Shown: positions 51,991 through 60,678, counted from the stretch's first letter. The stretch is 64,000 nucleotides of DNA from Streptomyces sp. CB00455 (GCF_001905445.1 NZ_LIVQ01000013.1:58525-122524); one strand, 5' to 3'. Numbers and translations: made by a program. Notes: generated from the letters alone by a model not told the origin.

Positions 51991-52810
51991 GTGCGTAATC
52001 CTCCGCCAACGACTCAATCAGGGCCAGCGAGTTGCGCGGTGAGAGCGCGTTGGCCGTGAGGAGATCGTAGGTCAGGGTGTGATGGGTGACGGTGGCCGGA
52101 TCATCGAACAGAAGGCCGGTTCCCATCCCTTCCGCGTAGGAGAGAGGGGGAGCGTCTTCGAAAGCCATCAGCTTTATGGCACCGCCCATGGCCGCATGGA
52201 GGCCCGCGCTGAACGGCAGGACCTGCACGATGATGCGGTGTGACCTGATCAGAGCCGCGATGTGGCGCAGGGCTTCGGCCAGCACATCCGGATGGTCCCC
52301 CGCCCGGCGGAGTACCGCTTCGTCCAGGACGCACCACAACAGCGGGGTTGTTGGGTCGGTGAGCAAGGCGGCACGGGCCAGCCTGTTCGTGATCAGCTCG
52401 TTGATCTGCTCCTCCGGCGCGGTCGGATGGCCCGCCCGAAAGACCTCCCGCGCGTACGCCTCCGTCTGGAGCAAGCCCGGGATGATCAGTGGGGCGTACT
52501 CCCGGATGGCCGTCGCCAGGGCTTCGGCCTCGGCCGCCGCCGCGAAGTGGTCCGGGTACTTGGACTTGGCGGCGGCGCCGCAGTTGCGGGTGAAGAAGCC
52601 GCCGGTGTCGAGGATGTCGTCTATCTGGCGGGCGAGTTCGAGGTGCATCCGGCGGGTGCCCGCTTCGAGCTGGCCGACGAAGGAGCCGCTGACGAAGAGC
52701 GGTTCGCCGAGCTCGGCCTGGCTGAGCCCCGCGCGCTCGCGGGCCACGCGCAGTTCGGCGCCCAGCAGGGCGCGGGGTGAGGAGGACGGGTCGAGGTTCT
52801 TTCCTGCCAT
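51974..52810 (-). CDS. HTH regulator with DUF5753 domain (Scr1/WhiJ family)
   Basis: A 278-residue regulator. An XRE-type helix-turn-helix (about 15-70: LGAELRVARERAGLSQAELG, FVSGSFVGQLEAG) is followed by the DUF5753 effector domain (YAPLIIPGLLQTEAYAREVF, ALLTDPTTPLLWCVLDEAVLRR, IIVQVLPFSAGLHAAMGGA). WhiJ-type proteins repress sporulation genes and are antagonised by the DUF397 partner, here immediately downstream. ATG 52810 follows GGGAG. Confidence 0.92.
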   Translation of the reverse strand: MAGKNLDPSSSPRALLGAELRVARERAGLSQAELGEPLFVSGSFVGQLEAGTRRMHLELARQIDDILDTGGFFTRNCGAAAKSKYPDHFAAAAEAEALATAIREYAPLIIPGLLQTEAYAREVFRAGHPTAPEEQINELITNRLARAALLTDPTTPLLWCVLDEAVLRRAGDHPDVLAEALRHIAALIRSHRIIVQVLPFSAGLHAAMGGAIKLMAFEDAPPLSYAEGMGTGLLFDDPATVTHHTLTYDLLTANALSPRNSLALIESLAEDYAHDEHA

Positions 52811-52876
52811 GGCAACTCCCAGGCCAACACGTGCGGTTGTTGCGGTGTCCGCCTTGCAAGGCTACCGAGCGTTTCG

Positions 52877-52926
52877 CGACTCTGTGTGTGCAAGTCGCAT
52901 ACGCAGAGTAGAAAGGTGACATGTCA
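52877..52926. promoter_or_regulatory. Imperfect palindromes in the HTH divergent region
   Basis: TCTGTGTGTGC and GCATACGCAGA (around 52880-52906) match at 9 of 11 inverted positions, and TGACATGTCA (52917-52926) is a perfect 10-bp palindrome touching the ATG of the small gene. These are operator candidates for the Scr1/WhiJ-type regulator. Confidence 0.45.
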
Positions 52927-53174
52927 TGGTGATGACCGCGAAGGAGCGTGCGCTGGCGGCCGAGGAGGCCGTGCGGCAGCTCAAGGGGGCCCTCGACGGG
53001 GTCGGGGTGCTCTTCCCCTCGCTCGGTGTGGACGTGGTCTCGGCCGCCGGGACGTACGGGCTGCCGCTGGTTGACCTCGGCCGCTGCAACCTCGACACCG
53101 CGCTCCGGCTGGCCGCCGTCCTCCATGAGAGGGCCGGGGCCGGAGCCGCGATCCCTGCGCCACACCAGGGGTGA
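52926..53174 (+). CDS. Small conserved protein beside the HTH gene
   Basis: An 82-residue protein: helical N-terminus (TAKERALAAEEAVRQLKGAL), then a Gly/Leu/Val-rich segment (GVDVVSAAGTYGLPLVDLGR) and a helical end. No known domain. It is divergent from the WhiJ-like gene, 116 bp away. The pattern VDLGRCNLDTALRLAAVL occurs in small Streptomyces proteins found next to DUF397/HTH pairs, as I remember. AAAGGTG precedes ATG 52926. Confidence 0.72.
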   Translation: MVMTAKERALAAEEAVRQLKGALDGVGVLFPSLGVDVVSAAGTYGLPLVDLGRCNLDTALRLAAVLHERAGAGAAIPAPHQG

Positions 53175-53551
53175 AAGATCATCATGCGTGACACACCGCA
53201 CCGGCCTCCCTAGGCACTCCCGCCGGGTCCGGTACCTCTCGACGCCGGGTGACGGCAGTCCTGCCGCCGGCGGGTGACGGGGTGGCGTGCATCGAGAACG
53301 TCTCCGACGTCATCCGGAACGACGTGGCGGACAGCGGGCAGTTGGCCACCCCCTTCGAGCCGGTGCCGGAGGTGCCCCGCGCCGGGTGCGAGCGCTTGCG
53401 CGAGAACACGCCGGGCTCCGTGACGACGGTGGCGCCGGCGCTGGTGATGCGGGGGACGGCGGCCACGTCGCCCGCCCGAACCCGACCACCGGGTACGTCG
53501 AGCGGGCCTGCCGGTTCGGCCGCCCGGTCCAGTACCCGACGTCCCAGGGGG
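53175..53551. other. 377 bp without a recognised gene
   Basis: Several frames are open (for example the minus strand 53182-53697 and plus strand from 53249), but none shows a recognisable motif, a ribosome binding site or clear codon bias. It may hold a decayed gene. The GNAT gene downstream ends in a Pro/Arg-rich tail at 53552. Confidence 0.4.
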
Positions 53552-54253
53552 CTACGCACCAGACGATGCCCTTCGTGGCCCGGAACGAGCACCCGGGACG
53601 GATCGCGGACCGCTTGGCGGGTCGCTTTGCGGGCCGCCCGGCGGGGGGTCGGTGCGCAGGCGGGCGTGGAGGTGCTCGTCGTGCCAGCCGTCCGCATGCA
53701 GGAGGGCGCCGCGCATCGTGCCCTCCAGCGGGAAGCCGGCCTTCAGCGCGATGGCGCAGGAGGCCGGATTGGCCACGGAGTGGGTGATGCGCAGCCGGTG
53801 GAGGCCGAGCTCTTCGAAGGCCCAGCGGCTGAGCCGGTCCGTGGCCCCGGCCATGACGCCGCCGCCGCGTCCGGCGGGCAGGAGCCAGTAGAGGAACTCG
53901 CCGCTGCCGCCGTGCAGGTCGAGGTCGGCCAGGCCGATCAGGCCGACGGCCCGGCCGCCGCAGGCGGGGGCGGCGGCCCAGATCGCGGCCGTCTCGGTCC
54001 GCCAGTGCTCGTGCCAGCCGGCGATCTTCTCCTCGGCCTGCGCCAGGGTGAGGCCGGAGGGCCGGTTCCACTGCCGGATCTGCGGGTCGAGGCAGGAGGC
54101 GACCAGCGCGGGGGCGTCGTCGGGAGCCCAGGGCCGCAGGTGGAGCGGGCCGGGAAGGGCGAACGAGGGCTGGGGCATGGCGCGCATCCGGCCCGCCGGG
54201 ACGACGGGGGGTATGCCGGGGGGTGCGGCGGGCGCGGGTGCGGGGTCGGTCAT
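53552..54253 (-). CDS. GNAT acetyltransferase (RimJ/RimL-like)
   Basis: A 233-residue GNAT protein. The fold starts LHLRPWAPDDAPALVASCLD after a Pro/Ala-rich leader; motif A is seen in LYWLLPAGRGGGVMAGATDRL, and motif B in RLRITHSVANPASCAIALKAGF, both typical of RimJ/RimL alpha-amino acetyltransferases. The last ~35 residues (PPPGGPQSDPPSGPRS) are low complexity and may reflect a shifted stop. ATG 54253 chosen; no strong ribosome binding site. Confidence 0.82.
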   Translation of the reverse strand: MTDPAPAPAAPPGIPPVVPAGRMRAMPQPSFALPGPLHLRPWAPDDAPALVASCLDPQIRQWNRPSGLTLAQAEEKIAGWHEHWRTETAAIWAAAPACGGRAVGLIGLADLDLHGGSGEFLYWLLPAGRGGGVMAGATDRLSRWAFEELGLHRLRITHSVANPASCAIALKAGFPLEGTMRGALLHADGWHDEHLHARLRTDPPPGGPQSDPPSGPRSVPGARSGPRRASSGA

Positions 54254-54318
54254 GACCACATCATGGCGCAGCCGCGTGTCCCGCGTGTCCCGCGTGCGGC
54301 GCGGCTCCGCCGGAGGCG

Positions 54319-55818
54319 TCAGGCCAGGACCGGTGCCTTCGAGGGTTCGGGGGCCGGCGGGGCGGCCGGATCCGGGTCGGGGTCGGTGTTCAGGTCCGTC
54401 AGCATCTGCTGGGTGAAGCCGAAGAAGTACGTGGCGACGAAGCCCACCAGGTAGCCGACCGCCAGGCCGCCCCCGTAGATCGCGATGGTCGGACCCATGC
54501 CCGCCGTGCCGTCCAGCAGCGGGAAGAGGGCCCAGCCCGAAGGGCCGATGGCGGTGGAGCCGAAGGAGGCGCCCAGCTGGTTGAAGAGGCCGACGAAGGC
54601 ACCGCCGGCCGCGCCGCCGACGCAGGCGGTGACGAAGGGGCGGCCCAGGGGCAGGGAGACGCCGTAGATGAGGGGCTCGCCCACGCCCAGGAAGCCGGCC
54701 GGGAGCGCGGACTTGATGGTGCCGCGCAGCGAGCCGTTGCGCGGGAGCCGGCAGTAGACGGCGATGGCCGCCCCGACCTGGCCCGCGCCCGCCATGGCGA
54801 GGATGGGCAGCAGGACCGTGTGGCCGGACTGCTCGATGAGGGTGGTGTGGAGGGGGATCAGGGCCTGGTGCAGGCCGAGCATCACCAGGGGGAGGAAGAG
54901 ACCGCCGAGGACCAGGCCCGCGAAGGCGCCACCGTGGGAGAGCAGCCAGGTGGCGAAGGTGCCGATGGCGGCGGATGCCTGGCCGGCGAGGAACATCAGC
55001 CCGAAGAGGGTGACCAGCCCGGAGACCAGGATCGTGAGGGTGGGGGTGACCAGGACGTCCAGGGCGTCGGGGACCCACCTGCGGCACCACTTCTCCACGT
55101 ACACGGCGAGCAGGGCCGCGGCGAGCGCGCCGAGGACGCCGCCCTGGCCGGGCCTCAGCTCCAGCCCGAAGGCCGTGATCTTGGCGACGCCCGGGAAGAC
55201 GATGATCGCGGCGACTGCGCCGCCGAGGATCGCAGTGCCGCCGAACTCCTTGGCGGTGTTGTAGCCGACGAAGACGGCGATCAGCGACATGAAACCGGAG
55301 GCCATGGCGGCGAGGGCCGGCACGACGCCGGGCAGCAGGCCCAGGTTCGTCAGCATGCCGTTCAGCCCGGCGATGACGCCGCAGCCGATCAGGGCCGGGA
55401 TCAGGGGGACGAAGATGTTCGCGACGCGGCGCAGGAGCAGCTTGAAAGGGGAGGCGTTCCGCGCTTTCTGGGCCTCCTTCAGCGCCGCTCCCCGGGCCTG
55501 TAGTTCGCCGGCCGTGACGGGCGGGGCCGTGACGGGCGGGGCCGCGGCCGGTTGCGCGCGGCCCTCTTCGACCAGCGCCTCGAACTCGGGGGTCACCCGT
55601 GCGACGGCGCCCGGGCCGAGCACGATCTGGTAGGTGTCGTCCTCGACCACGCCCATGACTGCCGGCAGGGCCCTGAGCGCCTCGTCCTGGACCAGGCCGC
55701 GGTCGCGCAGGCCGATGCGCAGCCGCGTCATGCAGTGCGCGATCGAGGTGATGTTGTCCGGGCCGCCGACCAGGGGAAGGATCGCGGCGGCTGTGGCGCG
55801 GTTCTTGTCAGGGGACAT
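54319..55818 (-). CDS. PTS sugar transporter subunit EIIBC, MurP-like
   Basis: A 499-residue membrane transporter. EIIB comes first, with phosphocysteine Cys29 in TSIAHCMTRLRIGL, then an Ala/Pro linker (about 90-115), then EIIC with about ten membrane helices and the substrate loop GFLGVGEPLIYGVSLPLGRP. Sequence type is the sucrose/MurNAc (EIIB-EIIC glucose-superfamily) class, lacking its own EIIA. Placement after murR-murQ identifies MurNAc as the likely sugar; transport gives MurNAc-6-P for MurQ. A 52 bp gap separates it from murQ. Confidence 0.9.
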   Translation of the reverse strand: MSPDKNRATAAAILPLVGGPDNITSIAHCMTRLRIGLRDRGLVQDEALRALPAVMGVVEDDTYQIVLGPGAVARVTPEFEALVEEGRAQPAAAPPVTAPPVTAGELQARGAALKEAQKARNASPFKLLLRRVANIFVPLIPALIGCGVIAGLNGMLTNLGLLPGVVPALAAMASGFMSLIAVFVGYNTAKEFGGTAILGGAVAAIIVFPGVAKITAFGLELRPGQGGVLGALAAALLAVYVEKWCRRWVPDALDVLVTPTLTILVSGLVTLFGLMFLAGQASAAIGTFATWLLSHGGAFAGLVLGGLFLPLVMLGLHQALIPLHTTLIEQSGHTVLLPILAMAGAGQVGAAIAVYCRLPRNGSLRGTIKSALPAGFLGVGEPLIYGVSLPLGRPFVTACVGGAAGGAFVGLFNQLGASFGSTAIGPSGWALFPLLDGTAGMGPTIAIYGGGLAVGYLVGFVATYFFGFTQQMLTDLNTDPDPDPAAPPAPEPSKAPVLA

Positions 55819-55870
55819 GTGGTGGTCGCCTTGCTGTGGGAGTCGGCGGAACGGGCGGCGCGGCGCAGCG

Positions 55871-56794
55871 TCAGCGGGTCTGGGCGAGGGCCGCGCGGAG
55901 GTGGCCCTGCGAGGCGGTGAGCAGCTCGGCGGCCCGCGGGCCGTCCACGCCGCCGAGAATGACCAGGATGGCGTCCTTGACCTCGCCGGCGGTGGAGGCG
56001 AGCGCGGCCTCGATCTCCGCGTCGGGCGCGCCGGTGGCCAGGGCGACGATGCGCCGGGCGCGGGCGCGCAGCTTCTCGTTCGAGGAGCGCATGTCGACCA
56101 TCAGGTTCCCGTACGTCTTGCCGAGCCGGATCATCGTGATGGTCGAGATGAGGTTGAGGACGAGCTTCTGCGCGGTGCCGGCCTTCAGGCGGGTGGAGCC
56201 GGTGAGCAGTTCGGGGCCGACGACGACCTCGATGCCGTGTTCGGCGGCCGCGGCGAGCGCGGAACCGGCGTTGCAGGACAGCCCGACGGTGAGCGCGCCG
56301 CGGCCGCGGGCGAACTCGACGGCGCCGATGGCGTACGGGGTGCGTCCCGAGGCCGAGATGCCGATGAGGGTGTCGTCCGCGCCCAGGGCGAGGGCGGTCA
56401 GGTCCTCGGCGGCCAGCTCCTTGGAGTCCTCGGCGCCTTCGACGGCCCGGACCATGGCGCGGGGGCCGCCAGCGATGAGGCCGACGACCTGCGCCGGATC
56501 GGTGTTGAAGGTGGGCGGGCACTCGCTGGCGTCCAGGACGCCCATCCGGCCCGCGGTGCCGGCGCCCGCGTAGACCAGGCGGCCGCCCCGGGACATGCGT
56601 GCGGCGATGGCGTCGACGGCGGCGGCGATCCGCGGCAGCTGCCCGGCGACGGCGGCCGGGACGGTGGCGTCCTCGGCGTTCATGGTGCGGGCGATGTCGA
56701 GGGTGGACAGCCGGTCGATCTCGGCCAGTTCCGGACGGAAAGCCTCGGTGGTCAGCGTCTCCAGCTGGGCGCGGAGTTCGGCGTACGCGGTCAT
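55871..56794 (-). CDS. murQ: N-acetylmuramic acid 6-phosphate etherase
   Basis: A 307-residue SIS-fold lyase. The SIS phosphate site is VYAGAGTAGRMGVLDASECPPTF, with the catalytic Glu in DASE, then LIGISASGRTPYAIGAVEFA and KAGTAQKLVLNLISTITMIRLG. It cleaves the D-lactyl ether of MurNAc-6-P to GlcNAc-6-P, which then flows to NagA (36 kb). The second gene of the murR-murQ-PTS operon, 20 bp after murR. Confidence 0.95.
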   Translation of the reverse strand: MTAYAELRAQLETLTTEAFRPELAEIDRLSTLDIARTMNAEDATVPAAVAGQLPRIAAAVDAIAARMSRGGRLVYAGAGTAGRMGVLDASECPPTFNTDPAQVVGLIAGGPRAMVRAVEGAEDSKELAAEDLTALALGADDTLIGISASGRTPYAIGAVEFARGRGALTVGLSCNAGSALAAAAEHGIEVVVGPELLTGSTRLKAGTAQKLVLNLISTITMIRLGKTYGNLMVDMRSSNEKLRARARRIVALATGAPDAEIEAALASTAGEVKDAILVILGGVDGPRAAELLTASQGHLRAALAQTR

Positions 56795-56814
56795 GGGCGG
56801 GGCTCCTGGCGGTC

Positions 56815-57852
56815 TCAGCGGGCGGTGGCGGCGCGCCTGCCGGTCGGTACGGGCGTGTGGTGGCGGGGCGCGAGCGCCTCGTAGGAGGCGGTGAGGGCGG
56901 GCGCGGCGGTCTCGTACGTCCGCTGCGCCACCCCGACGAAGAGGCAGTCGACGACGAGCAGCTGGCTGGTGCGGCTGGACATGGCGGCGGGGCGCAGCTG
57001 CGTCTCGCGGGCGGCGGAGGTGGCCAGCACGAGGTCGGCGTAGTGGGCGACGGGGGCGTTCGGGCGGCCGCTGAGGGCGATGGTGGTGGCGCCCCGCTCG
57101 AAGGCGGTGCGCAGGGGCTCGATCACGTCGCCGGTGGAGCCGGAGTGGGTGATCGCGACGGCGACGTCACCGGGGCGCAGCTGGACGGCGTTGGTGACGG
57201 CGAGGTGGGGGTCGCTGTGGGCGTGCGCGATGAGGCCGATGCGCAGCAGCTTCTGGGCGAGGTCCTGGCCGACGAGGGCGGAGGCGCCGATGCCGTAGAT
57301 GTCGATCCGGCGGGCGGACGCGAGGGCGGTGACGGCGGCTGCCAGCTGGGTCAGGTCGAGCCCGGCGGCGGTGTCGGCGAGGGTCTGCGCCTCCTCGTGG
57401 GCCAGTTTGGCGACGACGTCGGCCAGGGGGTCGTCGACGGCTATGTCGACGGTGACGGCGGGGGCGGCGCCGGACTCCTGCTGGGCGGCGAGGGCCGCGA
57501 GGGCGAGGCGCAGGTCGCGGTAGCCGGGGTAGCCGAGGAGGCGGGCGGTGCGGACGACGGTGGCCTCGCTGGTGCCGGTGTGCTCGGCGAGGGCGGAGAC
57601 GGTGAGCCGGGCGCATCCCGCGGGGTCGGCGGCGACGGCGTCGGCGACGGCCTGCATGGAGCGGGTCATGGAGGGCCCGAGGCTGCGCACGCGGGCCCGC
57701 AGCGCGGAGGCCGGCGGAGCCGAGGCGCTCCGCACCGGCGTGAGCGAGTCGGCGGCGGCGCCGGCCCGCGCGGCCGGGGCGTCGGCGGCCCGGGTCGTCG
57801 CGGGGCGGGGTGCGGGGGTCCTGGTGAAAGTTTCTTTCTGGTTCTCGCTCAC
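56815..57852 (-). CDS. murR: RpiR-family regulator MurR
   Basis: A 345-residue regulator. A Pro/Ala/Thr-rich ~55-residue leader precedes the RpiR helix-turn-helix (about 60-130: SMTRSMQAVADAVAADPAG, LTVSALAEHTGTSEATVVRTARLLGYPGY). The C-terminal SIS domain (RRIDIYGIGASALVGQDLAQK, VAITHSGSTGDVIEPL) should bind a phosphosugar such as MurNAc-6-P. It heads the operon and an inverted repeat lies directly upstream of GTG 57852, consistent with autoregulation. Confidence 0.88.
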   Translation of the reverse strand: MSENQKETFTRTPAPRPATTRAADAPAARAGAAADSLTPVRSASAPPASALRARVRSLGPSMTRSMQAVADAVAADPAGCARLTVSALAEHTGTSEATVVRTARLLGYPGYRDLRLALAALAAQQESGAAPAVTVDIAVDDPLADVVAKLAHEEAQTLADTAAGLDLTQLAAAVTALASARRIDIYGIGASALVGQDLAQKLLRIGLIAHAHSDPHLAVTNAVQLRPGDVAVAITHSGSTGDVIEPLRTAFERGATTIALSGRPNAPVAHYADLVLATSAARETQLRPAAMSSRTSQLLVVDCLFVGVAQRTYETAAPALTASYEALAPRHHTPVPTGRRAATAR

Positions 57853-57854
57853 TT

Positions 57855-57871
57855 CTGAAACCTATTTTCAG
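57855..57871. promoter_or_regulatory. CTGAAA/TTTCAG inverted repeat at the murR start
   Basis: CTGAAA (57855-57860) and TTTCAG (57866-57871) are perfect inverted arms with 5 bp between, beginning only 3 bp upstream of the murR GTG. A natural operator for MurR autoregulation, and it suggests a leaderless or very short-leader transcript. Confidence 0.55.
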
Positions 57872-57952
57872 GGGTGCGCGGGGTCAAGGGCCGTACATCA
57901 CGGCATGGCAAGGATCTTCGCCACCCGCCCCGGACGGGGCCACAATGGGCCC

Positions 57953-58324
57953 ATGGACCACGCGACCCCCCTGGAACAGGCGCTTCACGTCGCCCGCGCA
58001 CTCGTCCTCGCCGACCTCGCCGCCGGCAAGGTCGCCGACGCCGATGTCGTCTCCCTCGTGGAGGACTCGGTCACGCACCGCCGCTGGTGGGTGGAGCAGT
58101 GGCCGGAAGGGGTCGCCTACCTGGCCGGACTCGTCGCGCAGGACGTGCAGGACGCGCTGCTGGAGAAGTACGGGCGCTGGCCGCTGTGCCCGGTCTGCGC
58201 GCACGGCGAACCGCACGCGCTGGACGTGGAGCCGGAACTGGGGCCCGACCCGCACTGGGTGTGCTCGGAGGCGGGCGTGCGGGTGGCGGCGGTGGGCGGC
58301 CTCGGACCGGTCTTCCAGCGGTGA
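57953..58324 (+). CDS. Hypothetical protein with CPVC-type zinc motif
   Basis: A 123-residue cytosolic protein. N-terminal helices (LEQALHVARALVLADLAAGK, VVSLVEDSVTHRRWWVEQW) are followed by a CPVCAHGEPH motif and a VCSEAG end that could bind one zinc ion. No family assigned. The GTG of the downstream DUF4031 gene overlaps its stop by 4 bp, so the two form a coupled pair. ATG 57953 is 80 bp from the murR operator and divergent from murR. Confidence 0.78.
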   Translation: MDHATPLEQALHVARALVLADLAAGKVADADVVSLVEDSVTHRRWWVEQWPEGVAYLAGLVAQDVQDALLEKYGRWPLCPVCAHGEPHALDVEPELGPDPHWVCSEAGVRVAAVGGLGPVFQR

Positions 58325-58602
58325 CCGTCTACATCGACCCGCCGACCTGGCCGGGCCACGGCCGTATGTGGTCGCACCTGGTCAGCGATGCCTCGTACGA
58401 GGAACTGCACGCCTTCGCGGCGGCCATCGGCTGCCCGGCCCGGGCCTTCGAGCGGGACCACTACGACGTGCCCTCGTACCGGTACGCCGACGCGGTGCGC
58501 GCGGGCGCCGTGGAGATCGGCAGCAAGGAACTGGTGCGCCGTCTCACCGAGGCCGGTCTGCGCAGGCCCAAGGGCCGGCCGCCGGGCACCGGGGCGGCCT
58601 GA
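58321..58602 (+). CDS. DUF4031 protein
   Basis: A 93-residue protein with the DUF4031 signature: VYIDPPTWPGHGRMWSHLVSD, then ELHAFAAAIGCPARAFERDHYDVP and a C-terminal basic helix. Conserved Trp, His and Asp suggest a small enzyme or metal protein, but the function is unknown. Translationally coupled to the gene before it (GTGA overlap). Confidence 0.85.
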   Translation: MTVYIDPPTWPGHGRMWSHLVSDASYEELHAFAAAIGCPARAFERDHYDVPSYRYADAVRAGAVEIGSKELVRRLTEAGLRRPKGRPPGTGAA

Positions 58603-58623
58603 ACCCCGGGCCGGGCCCGCCGG

Positions 58624-59871
58624 TCAGGCCCGGGAGGGCTCGGGTGCGGACGTCGCCACCGGGGTGCCCGAGGTGACCACGCGGGTGGCGCGGGGCGGGG
58701 TGCGGCGGTCCAGGCGCAGGGCGACCAGGGCGAGGGCGAGGGCGGTGACCGTCATGGCGGCCCCGGCCCAGGCGGTCGCGGCGTAGCCGAGGCCCGCGTC
58801 GATGACGGTGCCGCCGAGCCACGGGCCGCCGGTGTTGCCGAGGTTGAAGGCCGCCGTGGTGGTGGCCCCCGCCAGGGTCGGGGCGGCGCCCGCCACGTTG
58901 AACATGCGGGCGTTGAGCGCCGGGGCGGTGAAGAACGCCGAGAAGCCGAGCAGGAACGCCAGCGCGACCGCCGCCGCCTGGGCGGAGGCCAGCAGCGCCA
59001 GCGCGGTCAGGAAGGCGGTCGAGCCGCTGATGCCCCAGACCAGCACGCCGAAGAGGTGCGCGTCGGCGACCCGCCCGCCGACGGTGGTGCCGGCCAGAGC
59101 GCCCACGCCGAACAGGCCGAGGATCCAGGGCACCCAGCCGGAATCCAGCCCCGCCACGTCGGTCAGTAGGGGCGACAGGTAGCTGAAGGCGCAGAAGACG
59201 CCGCCCGCGGCCAGCGCGGTGACGCCGATGGACAGCCACACCTGGCGGTCGCGGTAGATGCGCAGCTCGCGTCCGAGCGAGGGCTTCTCACCGGGCAGCG
59301 GGATCTTCGGGATCAGCACCAGGATGCCGGCGAGGGCGATCGCGGAGGCCGCGCCGACCGACCAGAAGGCGGCGCGCCAGCCCAGGTGCTCGCCGAGGAA
59401 GGCGCCGGCGGGCACGCCCAGGACGTTCGCGATGGACAGGCCGCCGATCATGACGGCCATGGCGCGTGCCCGCTGGTCCTTGTCGACCATCGCGATGGCC
59501 ACGGCCGCGCCGACGGCCCAGAAGCCGGCGCAGGCGAGGGCGGAGACGATGCGGGAGGCGAAGAGCAGCTCGTACGAGGGGGCCAGCGCGCCCGCGACCT
59601 GCCCGAGGCCGAAGAGGCTGATGAGGCAGACGAGGGTGGTGCGGCGCGGAAGGCGCAGGGTGGCCACGGCCAGCAGCGGCGCCCCCACGACCATGCCGAT
59701 GGCGAAGGCGGATATGAGCAGGCCCGCCTGCGGGATGGTGACGCCCATGTCCTCGGCGATGGGCGGCAGGAGCCCGGAGAGCATGAACTCGCTGGTGCCG
59801 AGCGCGAAGACGGACAGGCCGAGGACGTAGACGGCGACGGGCATGCGGGGGCGTGCGGGGGCTGCGGGCAT
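58624..59871 (-). CDS. MFS exporter (Cmx/CmrA or AraJ-like)
   Basis: A 415-residue DHA1-type MFS protein with 12 membrane helices. The start MPVAVYVLGLSVFALGTSEF, with the GTSEFMLSGLLPPIAEDMGV segment, is typical of the chloramphenicol-efflux/AraJ group. Substrate unknown. ATG 59871 is preceded by GGTGAAGG; an ATG at 59844 would start directly at the first helix. It lies 61 bp downstream of the HD-domain gene on the same strand, so the two may share a transcript. The end overlaps nothing. Confidence 0.87.
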   Translation of the reverse strand: MPAAPARPRMPVAVYVLGLSVFALGTSEFMLSGLLPPIAEDMGVTIPQAGLLISAFAIGMVVGAPLLAVATLRLPRRTTLVCLISLFGLGQVAGALAPSYELLFASRIVSALACAGFWAVGAAVAIAMVDKDQRARAMAVMIGGLSIANVLGVPAGAFLGEHLGWRAAFWSVGAASAIALAGILVLIPKIPLPGEKPSLGRELRIYRDRQVWLSIGVTALAAGGVFCAFSYLSPLLTDVAGLDSGWVPWILGLFGVGALAGTTVGGRVADAHLFGVLVWGISGSTAFLTALALLASAQAAAVALAFLLGFSAFFTAPALNARMFNVAGAAPTLAGATTTAAFNLGNTGGPWLGGTVIDAGLGYAATAWAGAAMTVTALALALVALRLDRRTPPRATRVVTSGTPVATSAPEPSRA

Positions 59872-59932
59872 GACCTTCACCAACCGTCGCGGAGGGGAGC
59901 GCATTCCCCGGGCGGCCGTCGGGGGCCCGCCA

Positions 59933-60598
59933 TCAGGCCCGCGGCCCGAGGGCGGCGAGCTCCGCGGCGAGGTTCGCACGGGCCGGGTCCTCCCAGTGCT
60001 CGCGTCCGTACGGCGTGCGGTAGAGCCGGGGCAGGCCGAGCAGTTGGCGCAGCACGGCGGCCCGCCCGGCGCGGAAGGCGTCGTCCGGCACGAAGCCGTA
60101 CTCGGCGCGTACGGCGGCGGCGTAGGCGGCGTAGGCGGCGGGCGCTCCGGCCAGGACGGCCAGGTCCGCGTCGCAGAGCACTTCGCCGTTGGTGTCGCCG
60201 GGGGCGGGGTCGTGGGTGACGGTGAGGCGCACGAGCCGGGCGACCTCGGCGGTGCGGCCGGGGTCGATACCGAGCTCGGGCAGGGCCCGCTCGGCCATGG
60301 CGGCGCTGCGCTCCTCGTTCTCGGAGCGGTCGGGGCGGTAGACGGCGTCGTGGAACCAGGCGGCCAGCTCGACGGCGGCGGGGTCGGCGGCGTGCGCGGC
60401 CAGGACGTCGATGCGCGCGAGGACGTCGGCCAGGTGCGCGGTGGTGTGGTAGCGGCGCTGCGGCTGCGCCCAGGCGTCGAGCAGGCGGTCGGCGTAGGGG
60501 GCGGGATCACGGCCGGCGGCCGCGCCGGCGGCGGTGAGGGCGGCCTGCCAGCGGGCACGCAGCCCCGCGGTGTCGGTGTGCGGCGTGACGGTGTCCAT
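59933..60598 (-). CDS. HD-domain phosphohydrolase-like protein
   Basis: A 221-residue protein with an HD metal-binding pattern: His in YHTTAHLADVLARID, the HD pair in ELAAWFHDAVYRPD, and Asp in LCDADLAVLAG. The family includes predicted metal-dependent phosphohydrolases of unknown substrate. ATG 60598 was chosen because the upstream extension is Arg/Cys-rich. It is divergent from cutC across 146 bp that contain a dre-like site, so DasR could control either or both. Confidence 0.85.
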   Translation of the reverse strand: MDTVTPHTDTAGLRARWQAALTAAGAAAGRDPAPYADRLLDAWAQPQRRYHTTAHLADVLARIDVLAAHAADPAAVELAAWFHDAVYRPDRSENEERSAAMAERALPELGIDPGRTAEVARLVRLTVTHDPAPGDTNGEVLCDADLAVLAGAPAAYAAYAAAVRAEYGFVPDDAFRAGRAAVLRQLLGLPRLYRTPYGREHWEDPARANLAAELAALGPRA

Positions 60599-60662
60599 GC
60601 GCACATTGTGGCGGTGGCCTGATGGTGCTGGTGGAGCGCGGGCGCAGGCCCGTACTCTGAGC

Positions 60663-60678
60663 ATTGGACTAGACCTAT
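60663..60678. promoter_or_regulatory. dre-like DasR site between HD gene and cutC
   Basis: ATTGGACTAGACCTAT matches 12 of 16 bases of ACTGGTCTAGACCAGT with an intact CTAGACC core, and is the reverse form of the nagK site (GGTCTAGTCC). It lies 67 bp upstream of ATG 60745. Confidence 0.6.

Noticed and set aside
53182..53697. 171-codon minus-strand frame in the 53 kb gap
   Set aside because: It overlaps the real GNAT gene, shows no known motif and lacks a ribosome binding site; it may be shadow coding or a decayed gene.
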